Assembly (NCBI GenBank): GCA_937888905.1
Contig: CALATA010000022.1
Span: 248,001-312,000 of the forward strand
Length of the DNA stretch: 64,000 nucleotides
From: Terrimonas sp937888905
GTDB taxonomy: Bacteria; Bacteroidota; Bacteroidia; Chitinophagales; Chitinophagaceae
Direction: 5' to 3'
A program made the position numbers and the translations under genes. This document shows positions 48,862 to 55,900 of this stretch, in pieces (the stretch's first letter is position 1; every line of letters begins with the position of its first letter). The notes beneath the pieces were generated by a model that did no database searches, was not told the origin of the DNA, and saw only the letters and a program-made list of their open reading frames with translations.

Positions 48862-50844
48862 CTAAAGCCGCCATGCGCCATACACCTGCACATACTGCCC
48901 CTGCTTGCCGTCAAATTGATAACGCGCGCCGATGCAGGGTCCCAATAATATTTTACCAATATTAATATCCGCAAACGGACGGAAGCGTATAGGGCCCGTG
49001 CCTCCTTTATCTGTTTCGACCGTTTGTGAAAGTTTTCGCTCCTGCCCATTCACAAAGGGATAGATGGTCCTGTTTTCTTCGGCCGACAATGGCAGATCAA
49101 GCTTGCATTGCACACCCGCTCCCACAGAGACAAAGTGACCAATGTTATACCTCAATTGCACGGGTACCACATCAAGCCGCAGCATCCGTGTAGACACTTT
49201 TCTTTCATAGAAGTCATAGTTATAATCCACACCATCGATGGTGACACGACCGGGCCGGAATACACGCCCATAATCTGTCTGCTGTTGCACCGTACCTCCG
49301 TATAATTCCACCTGCCAGTATAGTTTTTTATAAGGCGCCAATGGTGATAATCCCACACCCAGCGACCAGGCCTGCCGGCTGCGCATACTGTTGACTTCTT
49401 TATCTACGTCCCCATCCTGTATGCTTAACTGATGCGCCGCAAATACGATCGGCGACAGGCTTTTACGGAACCTGCCCGTTGCCGTGTTCGTTATGATCGG
49501 TTCGTTTTTATCAAAGTAAATAGCCGTGCGCCCACGGAATGCCTGGTTCGGCAGTTTCTTCCTCGGCTTTACCGTAAAACGGATAAATCCCTTCGTACTG
49601 TCTTCATTGGAGATGTCTTTGGCTTTGGTTCCCGGCAGACTGATCCAGCGGAAATTAAATACGATTGTTTTGCCTTCCTTCACCGTTTGCTCCCAACATC
49701 CGCGCGTAATACTATCCGAACACGGGGGACAGTTGGGCGAAAGCTGCAATAGTCTGAATGTGGACGGATCCATGTTGGCCGGCAGATCTATTTCTAACCG
49801 GATATTGCGTGCATCGCCTTCACCATCATTCTGGAATTGCACTTTGTACAACATTTCTTTGCGTTTTGCCATCATACGATAGCTCATGCGCGATTGCTTC
49901 AGCGACATCCGGTTCGGATCATGCGAGGCTACTACCGGCACTTCCAACTGATGTACATAGGCATCGCCACCATCTTCCGGAAAATAAATGCCCGTGATCG
50001 TAATCATGGCATTGGTATCCTTCAGCATTTCCGGTGTAATGTCATATTGAATAAAAGAGAAGGCCGGTTTATCGGTTTCATTTTTCACCGTATACACCTG
50101 CTTTGTATTATACTGCGCAAATAACCCGCGGAAATATTGATTGGCTTCATCCGCAGTCACTTTGCGGTCCTGGCGATTATTATAATGCGGACTACCACTT
50201 TGCGTAATCGTTATCTGCGATACCGATGCCCATAGCTTAGCGGCGTCTACACTGTCGGGGTTCAATTGTTTTTCTCCATAATAGGATGATGCATCGCGTT
50301 GTTTGAATCCACCGGGCCCATAGATCTTTTCATTGGTTAATATCAATAAGTGTCCTTTTCCCTGGGGCGCCCGTAATCCGGCAATCAGCAACAGGTCTTC
50401 GCCCGGAAGCGCATTGGTATTTTTTGCCAATTGAAATACACCATTGGCGGAAAAGAAATTTTTCTCTGCATTCGAGGGTGAAGTAACGGAAGCCATGGCT
50501 TCAGAAACTTCATTCTGCCGTTTTACAGGCCGTGGCGGGCGTTTGCCGTCATCATAATTATTGACTGCATATAATTGAACGGTATAGTTTCCGGGCAATG
50601 CATAACGGTGACGCGGCATGGAGTCCGTACTGAAGTGGCCGTCACCAAAATCCCAGAGATAGGTATAGAATGGGCTTCTGCCACCCGGAATAACCTGCAG
50701 GGGCCGCAGTTTGGGTCTGAATTCAAAATCGTCTTTGCCAGCCACAATCTCAAAACCGGCAGTACTATCAATTCCGGCGGGCAATTGCGCATAAGCGGGT
50801 GCTGCCATTGCGGAAAACAACAGGAAAAGGAGCAGGTTCCTCAT
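48862..50844 (-). CDS. PKD domain protein with DUF11-like and C-terminal barrel domains
   Basis: 660 residues. The signal peptide ends at APAYAQ. A PKD domain (about 35-105) has YLWDFGDGHFSTDSMPRHRY. A central region (about 120-430) includes a DUF11-like repeat (YKVQFQNDGEGDARNIRLEI and DLPANMD) with a CPPC motif. The C-terminal third (about 500-660) has strands typical of a small outer-membrane barrel (WQVELYGGTV, YNIGHFVSVGAGVQ). It lies directly upstream of the RHS locus on the same strand and downstream of a divergent sigma factor. It may be a surface anchor or receptor. ATG 50844 starts the signal peptide. Confidence 0.78.
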   Translation of the reverse strand: MRNLLLFLLFSAMAAPAYAQLPAGIDSTAGFEIVAGKDDFEFRPKLRPLQVIPGGRSPFYTYLWDFGDGHFSTDSMPRHRYALPGNYTVQLYAVNNYDDGKRPPRPVKRQNEVSEAMASVTSPSNAEKNFFSANGVFQLAKNTNALPGEDLLLIAGLRAPQGKGHLLILTNEKIYGPGGFKQRDASSYYGEKQLNPDSVDAAKLWASVSQITITQSGSPHYNNRQDRKVTADEANQYFRGLFAQYNTKQVYTVKNETDKPAFSFIQYDITPEMLKDTNAMITITGIYFPEDGGDAYVHQLEVPVVASHDPNRMSLKQSRMSYRMMAKRKEMLYKVQFQNDGEGDARNIRLEIDLPANMDPSTFRLLQLSPNCPPCSDSITRGCWEQTVKEGKTIVFNFRWISLPGTKAKDISNEDSTKGFIRFTVKPRKKLPNQAFRGRTAIYFDKNEPIITNTATGRFRKSLSPIVFAAHQLSIQDGDVDKEVNSMRSRQAWSLGVGLSPLAPYKKLYWQVELYGGTVQQQTDYGRVFRPGRVTIDGVDYNYDFYERKVSTRMLRLDVVPVQLRYNIGHFVSVGAGVQCKLDLPLSAEENRTIYPFVNGQERKLSQTVETDKGGTGPIRFRPFADINIGKILLGPCIGARYQFDGKQGQYVQVYGAWRL

Positions 50845-50924
50845 ATCTGACAGGTTTTTGACGGTCTGGTTGGAAGAGCTGAGCATATATACTTCAAGCT
50901 GTTACGAAAAATAAGTAATATTTT

Positions 50925-51130
50925 TAAAGTAATAAGTAATAAGTCAAAAGTCAAAAGTGAGGAGCGTGAATAAGTCAATCAGTGAGTAAGTCAATAATTT
51001 CACCAATCGGGATCAATATTCAGTTATTTACTGATCGACTTATTGCCGGCTATTACAGATCATTTTCTATTCACAATTGACAACTGAACATTCACTCTTT
51101 TGACTTTTGAATTTTTAATTTTGACTTAAC
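50925..51130. repeat. large inverted repeat built from TTGACT/AGTCAA words
   Basis: The left arm carries AATAAGTCAAAAGTCAAAAG and GTGAATAAGTCAATCAGTGA. The right arm carries the complementary words TTCACAATTGACAACTGAAC and CACTCTTTTGACTTTTGAAT. It fills the gap between the divergent PKD and sigma factor genes and so covers both promoter regions. Confidence 0.78.
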
Positions 51131-51138
51131 TCTTTGCC

Positions 51139-51696
51139 TTGCACCAGGACCAACGCTATATCACTTTTTTACAGCAAAATGATGCCCGTGGTATCGGGGA
51201 GATCTATCGTTTATATGCAGATAAAATAAAACGGCTGATTGTTACCAACAGCGGTAGCGAAGAAGACGCGGCCGACATTTTCCAGGAATCCCTTGTCGAT
51301 ATATACCGGATGAGCACGGAAAGTGATTTTGTACTTACCTGCCCGTTTGAAGCCTTCCTCGTATTGGTCTGCAAAAGAAAATGGCTGAATGTGCTCAAAA
51401 AGAACGGCAGAAGCCCGGTAACAAAGTCGTTTGATGACGTATCTTCTTTTAAACAAGAGGAGTGGGACAGCGCCGGAGAGTATGCCCGGCGCGAAGAGCG
51501 CGAAACAACGATCATGGAATTGCTGGAACAACTCGGCGATAAATGCCGGGAGATCATCAAAGCCTGCATGTCCGGCGATCACCAGGAAAAAGTAGCCGAA
51601 TCGCTCGGTCTCACCTACGCCTATCTGCGAAAAAAGAAAAGTGAATGCATGGCCGGCCTCGCAGCCCTTGCGCGCCAGCACCCATTGTTTAAATAG
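51139..51696 (+). CDS. RNA polymerase sigma factor, sigma-70 family (ECF-like)
   Basis: 185 residues. Region 2 has GIGEIYRLYADKIKRLIV and EEDAADIFQESLVDIYRM. Region 4 has LLEQLGDKCREIIKACMSGD and VAESLGLTYAYLRKKKSECM, the helix-turn-helix. The start is TTG (MHQDQRYITFLQ) immediately after an ACTCTTTG promoter-like word, with no ATG in a suitable place. The next gene begins 9 bases later and looks like its antisigma factor. A divergent PKD/barrel gene shares the 300-base upstream region. Confidence 0.9.
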   Translation: MHQDQRYITFLQQNDARGIGEIYRLYADKIKRLIVTNSGSEEDAADIFQESLVDIYRMSTESDFVLTCPFEAFLVLVCKRKWLNVLKKNGRSPVTKSFDDVSSFKQEEWDSAGEYARREERETTIMELLEQLGDKCREIIKACMSGDHQEKVAESLGLTYAYLRKKKSECMAGLAALARQHPLFK

Positions 51697-51705
51697 AAGA
51701 ATGTC

Positions 51706-52419
51706 ATGGAAAATTATTTCGACCAAATACAGGACTACCTCGACGGGCAACTTTCCGCAGACGGGCAAGCCGCTTTTGAACAGGAGCTTCGCGAAAATGC
51801 GGAACTGCAAAAGCAAACGGCCATCCGCCGCGAAATGCAGGACGTCATTGCAAAACGATTGAAAGCAGAACAAGGTGTGCCCGCTCTCCGCAGCACATTG
51901 AAAGCCGTAGCGGCAGCGCAAAATAAGCCCGCCGCCAAAGTAATACCCTTCCGCAGGATCGTGATCGGACTGGCGGCTGCGGCTGCTTTGATCTTTGCAG
52001 TGGTGATGTCGGGTGTATTCAGTAACAATGGTATGGAACTCCCGGCGATGGAAGCAACCATAAGCCGCGGTGTCAACAGCGATTCATTATTCAATGCGGC
52101 CTCCAAAGCGTACAATGATAAAGATTATGCGGCTTCGGCTTTATTACTGGAACAAGTAGTGACGGCGGATACACAATCGGCTGTCGCGCGTTATTATCTC
52201 GGGCTGAGTTATGTGGGAAATAAAGCATGGGGACCTGCGGTCACGCATTTGGCGCGCATTTCTTCCGGTACGTCTGTTTATGCAGGTGATGCGGCTTATT
52301 TTGCAGCCCTTTCGTATGAAAACCTCAATGAAAAAACTGCGGCCAGAGAACAGGCGTTAAAAGTTCCGCAGGCATCTCCTTATTATAAAAAAGCACAAAA
52401 GCTACTCGGAAGATTGTGA
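51706..52419 (+). CDS. putative membrane antisigma factor with TPR-like C-terminus
   Basis: 237 residues. The N-terminal part (MENYFDQIQDYLDGQLSADG, about 1-60) resembles antisigma/zinc-finger-like domains but lacks Cys and His ligands. A membrane helix follows (about 84-106, IVIGLAAAAALIFAVVMSG). The periplasmic part (about 125-237) has TPR-like helices (LFNAASKAYNDKDYAASALL, ARYYLGLSYVGNKAWGPAV). The position, 9 bases after a sigma gene, supports the role. Its 3' end overlaps the converging Crp-type gene by 18 bases. Confidence 0.76.
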   Translation: MENYFDQIQDYLDGQLSADGQAAFEQELRENAELQKQTAIRREMQDVIAKRLKAEQGVPALRSTLKAVAAAQNKPAAKVIPFRRIVIGLAAAAALIFAVVMSGVFSNNGMELPAMEATISRGVNSDSLFNAASKAYNDKDYAASALLLEQVVTADTQSAVARYYLGLSYVGNKAWGPAVTHLARISSGTSVYAGDAAYFAALSYENLNEKTAAREQALKVPQASPYYKKAQKLLGRL

Positions 52420-53010
52420 TCCGGGTTTGAAGTTTCTTCTCGCCAGTTCCCGGCGTACACGGCTCAGCGATTCAGGCGTAATGCCCAGGTAAGAAGCGAT
52501 CATCCATTGCGGTACGCGAAGGGTAAGACTTGGATAACGTTCAATGAAGTCCATATAACGCGTCTCCGCAGAAGCGCCGATCAATAAACTGATCCGGTGC
52601 TGTTGCATGCGCACCAAGTTGTGCAATGCTTTTGTGTTAAAGGTATTGAAGCCCGCAAAAGCCGAAACCTGTTGGAAAAATTCCGGCGTCAACACCACCA
52701 GTTTCGACTCTTCTATTGTATCGATGAAAATAAGCGATGGTTCACCGAAAAGAAAACTGTTGCGGTCGCTGATCCAGCTATCTTCCGGCGCAAACTGAAT
52801 GATGTGTTCGCGGCCATTGTCATCCACTGTGTAGGAACGCAATAAACCGTTTGCTACAAAGTATACTTCACTGCATATTTCATCCTGCCGTAAAAGCACC
52901 GTGCCTTTGGCAACAGTCCGCTCCTGTATGGCATGGCTGACTGTGTCGAATTGTTCGTCAGTGAGTGCGCCCTTGGCGAGCAGGTAGTTGCGGAAGTTCT
53001 GAATGGTCAA
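52402..53010 (-). CDS. Crp/Fnr family transcriptional regulator
   Basis: 202 residues. A cyclic-nucleotide-binding-like beta-barrel (about 20-115, VLLRQDEICSEVYFVANGLLR) precedes a C-terminal helix-turn-helix region (about 165-195, VPQWMIASYLGITPESLSRVRRELARR). The effector is unknown: the phosphate-binding arginine motif of true CRP is not evident. The start is TTG inside an intergenic repeat word (TTGACCATTCAG), which is unusual. The gene overlaps its converging neighbour by 18 bases. Confidence 0.88.
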   Translation of the reverse strand: MTIQNFRNYLLAKGALTDEQFDTVSHAIQERTVAKGTVLLRQDEICSEVYFVANGLLRSYTVDDNGREHIIQFAPEDSWISDRNSFLFGEPSLIFIDTIEESKLVVLTPEFFQQVSAFAGFNTFNTKALHNLVRMQQHRISLLIGASAETRYMDFIERYPSLTLRVPQWMIASYLGITPESLSRVRRELARRNFKPGSQSSE

Positions 53011-53140
53011 TTGTGAATTGTGAATGGTGAATCGTGAATAGTCAATAAGTGAATGGATGCTTATCTAAACCTATGGCCGAAGTCCTCTTCGAGCACCTTA
53101 GACCTTAAGCCTTACGCCTTAAACCTTACACCTTTAACGC
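52995..53140. repeat. mosaic of intergenic repeat words
   Basis: GGTCAATTGTGAATTGTGAA, TGGTGAATCGTGAATAGTC and AATAAGTGAATGG, then CCTTAGACCTTAAGCC and TTACGCCTTAAACCTTACAC. The first word overlaps the start codon of the Crp-type gene. Confidence 0.75.
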
Positions 53141-53512
53141 TCATTTCTTAAAAATAAAATACACCGCTCCTATCAGAAAAGCAAATCCTATCAAATGATT
53201 CATGCGCAGGGTTTCCTGCTTGAATACCACGATCACAAACACCGTAAACACCACCAGCGTGATCACCTCCTGCAATACTTTCAACTGCCACAGATTAAAC
53301 GGGCCGCCGTTTTCAGAAAAACCAATGCGGTTGGCCGGCACCTGCAGGGAATATTCAAATAAGGCAATGCCCCAACTGATCAGGATGATGCTGACGAGCC
53401 CGAGATTTTGCCCCCATTTATATTCCTTGAACTTGAGGTGTCCGTACCAGGCCAATGTCATGAATGTATTGGACAGTGCCAGTAATACAATGGTCAGGAT
53501 AGCTTTTTTCAT
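53141..53512 (-). CDS. DUF486 (DMT) family small membrane protein
   Basis: 123 residues with four predicted helices (about 3-22, 36-54, 72-92 and 100-120). The family text is clear: SNTFMTLAWYGHLKF near the N-terminus, the Asn-Arg-Ile-Gly segment in VPANRIGFSENGGPFN, and QLKVLQEVITLVVF. The family is related to small drug/metabolite transporters; the substrate is unknown. It lies 16 bases downstream of the FAH-family gene and may be co-transcribed with it. Confidence 0.88.
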   Translation of the reverse strand: MKKAILTIVLLALSNTFMTLAWYGHLKFKEYKWGQNLGLVSIILISWGIALFEYSLQVPANRIGFSENGGPFNLWQLKVLQEVITLVVFTVFVIVVFKQETLRMNHLIGFAFLIGAVYFIFKK

Positions 53513-53528
53513 ACAAAGTATTTTTTAC

Positions 53529-54548
53529 TTACTCTGTTGCAGGTGTTTTCTTTTGTGCCAGGATGCTCCAACTGGAATCTTCGGCTACGATGGTATTGGA
53601 TAAATGTCCCAGTTGATCGATGGCCATCTCCACTTTATCATTTGCCTGCAACCATTGTTCCTGGTAATTCGGGTCGTTCAGTTTGCCCGTGCCGTTGAGC
53701 TCGAGGAAACATCCGGTGCCGACGGTACCACTGCCGATCACGTCGCCGGGATACAGATCCACGCCATAAGAGGCGCGCTCGATAATCTCTGCAAAGGTCC
53801 AGTCCATATCACCAAGATTACCTTCGCTCACCTGAACACCATTTACCCAGCATTTCATCTTCAGGTTCCAGCTTTTGCCGGTATGATTTTCTTTGGCAGG
53901 AATTTCAAAGGCCTGCAATTCATCCAGCGTTACCAGCCAGGGGCCGATAACGGTAGAAAAGTCTTTGCCTTTGGCGGGGCCAAGGTTCAGCAACATTTCT
54001 TCCATTTGAAGACGTCTTGCGCTCATGTCGTTCATGATCATGATCCCGCCAATGTATTCGTCGGCACGTTCGGCAGGAATGTTACGGCCATGGCGGCAGA
54101 TAACAATCGCCGCTTCCAGTTCGAAGTCGAGCTTTTCAAAATGATCGGGCATGGCACGGAGTTCACCGGGACCCTGTATGCCGTGATGATTGGTAAAATA
54201 GAAAATGGGGTATTGATCGAATTCGGGGATCATGTCCACTTTGCGGTTGCGGCGCGCAGCGGCCACGTGCTGACGAAAAGCATAACCGTCGCGGCAGCTT
54301 GCAGGAAACGGCACGGGTGCCAGCAACTGCAACTGATCCACGGGAATGCCGCGGTTGCTGGTACGCGTTCCTTCACGCAACATCAGCTCTCCCGCCTGCG
54401 CAATGTGAAAACTCTCGTCCCAGTAAGTAAGGAACATATTCATACTGTTGGGAAGATCGGGGTGCAATACTTCCATATCATATACAAGGTTGTTCACCAG
54501 CACGCCCAATTGTTCGCGTTCATCTTTCAGGTAGGAGACCAGTTTCAT
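53529..54548 (-). CDS. fumarylacetoacetate hydrolase family protein
   Basis: 339 residues. The N-terminal domain (MKLVSYLKDEREQLGVLVNN) is followed by the FAH catalytic fold: FYFTNHHGIQGPG, FDFELEAAIVICRHGRN-type text (here LDFELEAAIVICRHGRN), metal ligands in the Glu-x-Glu pair, IMNDMSARRLQ, and the C-terminal DVIGSGTVGTGCFLELN. It may cleave fumarylacetoacetate in tyrosine breakdown, but the family is broad. ATG 54548 abuts a perfect 16-bp palindrome (54549-54564). Confidence 0.9.
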   Translation of the reverse strand: MKLVSYLKDEREQLGVLVNNLVYDMEVLHPDLPNSMNMFLTYWDESFHIAQAGELMLREGTRTSNRGIPVDQLQLLAPVPFPASCRDGYAFRQHVAAARRNRKVDMIPEFDQYPIFYFTNHHGIQGPGELRAMPDHFEKLDFELEAAIVICRHGRNIPAERADEYIGGIMIMNDMSARRLQMEEMLLNLGPAKGKDFSTVIGPWLVTLDELQAFEIPAKENHTGKSWNLKMKCWVNGVQVSEGNLGDMDWTFAEIIERASYGVDLYPGDVIGSGTVGTGCFLELNGTGKLNDPNYQEQWLQANDKVEMAIDQLGHLSNTIVAEDSSWSILAQKKTPATE

Positions 54549-54564
54549 CGGCAAATATTTGCCG
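54549..54564. promoter_or_regulatory. perfect 16-bp palindrome adjoining the FAH-family start codon
   Basis: CGGCAAATATTTGCCG lies directly against the ATG of the minus-strand gene and contains a -7-like ATATTTG. It could be an operator or chance. Confidence 0.4.
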
Positions 54565-54636
54565 CAAGTTAATGGGAAATGAGCAGCCTACTGCGCCCGG
54601 CACCCTTTTTTACCTGAAGAGTTGTATCTTTTGCCA

Positions 54637-55884
54637 ATGATACGCCTGGCCGTTTTACTGTCATTCCTCTTTTCTTTTTATACCATGCATGCTCAAATTC
54701 CCGACTCGCCCTGGCTGCGCCAACTGCTGGAAGAAAACGCATCGCCGGCCTTGAAATCCGTACTGGCACAGCCTGACACGTTCCGCTATCAACTCATTTA
54801 TACCCGCATCGACCGCGATAAAAACAATAAACCTTCGTTTACACATTACTACCTCAACGTAGACAAAGACCGCTATTTCAATCCGGCCTCGACGGTCAAG
54901 ATGCCACTTGCTTTTCTTTCCCTGGAAAAATTAAACCGTCTCAAAAAGGCCGGCATCGGGAAGTACACAACGATGCTCACCGACAGTGCCGCACCTCCGC
55001 AAACGACCGTACTCACCGACACTTCCGCCAAAAACGGACTGCCATCCATCGCCCAATACATCCGCAAAATATTCCTGGTAAGTGATAACGATGCCTATAA
55101 CCGGTTATATGAATTCCTGGGTCAGCAATACATCAATGAAACGTTACATAAAAAAGGCTACAAGGATACGCGCATTACGCGCCGGTTCGTACGGATGAAC
55201 GAAGAAGAGAACCGCTTAACCAATCCCGTACGCTTTTTAGATGAAAAGGGAAAACTTTTGTATGCACAACCTGCCGCCAAAAGTGCGTTCAACTTCGACT
55301 TCAGTCAACGCAACCTGATCGGCCGCGCCTATTACGACCGCGACGAAAAACTGATCGGCGAACCGATGGATTTCACCACGCATAACAATGCCCCGCTGGC
55401 AGATTTGCAACAATTATTACAATCGGTTTTATTCCCCTCTTCCGTTCATGCGAAGCAACGCTTCGATCTCACGGAAGACGATTATCAGTTTCTGTATCGC
55501 TATATGTCCGAATTGCCTTCGGAAAGCCATTTTCCCAGATATGACACCACCGAATTTTTCGACAGCTATACCAAATTCTTTTTCTTCCGGGCCGGCAAGG
55601 GAAAAATTCCGCCCTATATCCGCTCGTTCAACAAAACCGGCTGGAGCTACGGCTTCCTGACAGATGTATGTTATATCGTGGACTTTAAAAACAACGTGGA
55701 GTTCATGCTCTCGGGGAATATTTATGTAAACAAAGACGGCGTGCTCAACGATAATAAATACGAATACGACGAAACAGGTTACCCGTTTTTCAAAGAAGTT
55801 GGCAACATCATTTATAACCATGAATTGAAACGTCCGCGTAAACACCAGCCCGATCTGAAGAGCTGGAAGTTTACCTATGACTAA
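54637..55884 (+). CDS. serine hydrolase, class A beta-lactamase-like fold
   Basis: 415 residues with a signal peptide (MIRLAVLLSFLFSFYTMHAQ). The SxxK motif is FNPASTVKMPLAFL (Ser85, Lys88) and the SDN motif is LVSDNDAYNRLYEFLG. A KTG-like segment occurs in SFNKTGWSYGFLTD. It is longer than secreted beta-lactamases (about 290), with inserts around 190-260, so a DD-peptidase-like or esterase role is as likely as antibiotic hydrolysis. A -7-like TATCTTTTG precedes ATG 54637. The next gene overlaps or closely follows. Confidence 0.84.
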   Translation: MIRLAVLLSFLFSFYTMHAQIPDSPWLRQLLEENASPALKSVLAQPDTFRYQLIYTRIDRDKNNKPSFTHYYLNVDKDRYFNPASTVKMPLAFLSLEKLNRLKKAGIGKYTTMLTDSAAPPQTTVLTDTSAKNGLPSIAQYIRKIFLVSDNDAYNRLYEFLGQQYINETLHKKGYKDTRITRRFVRMNEEENRLTNPVRFLDEKGKLLYAQPAAKSAFNFDFSQRNLIGRAYYDRDEKLIGEPMDFTTHNNAPLADLQQLLQSVLFPSSVHAKQRFDLTEDDYQFLYRYMSELPSESHFPRYDTTEFFDSYTKFFFFRAGKGKIPPYIRSFNKTGWSYGFLTDVCYIVDFKNNVEFMLSGNIYVNKDGVLNDNKYEYDETGYPFFKEVGNIIYNHELKRPRKHQPDLKSWKFTYD

Positions 55885-55900
55885 CCAAAGCTGCTTGTGT

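Noticed and set aside
54637..55884. Antibiotic-resistance beta-lactamase
   Set aside because: SxxK and SDN motifs are present, but the protein is over 100 residues longer than class A enzymes, with large inserts, so the substrate cannot be claimed.
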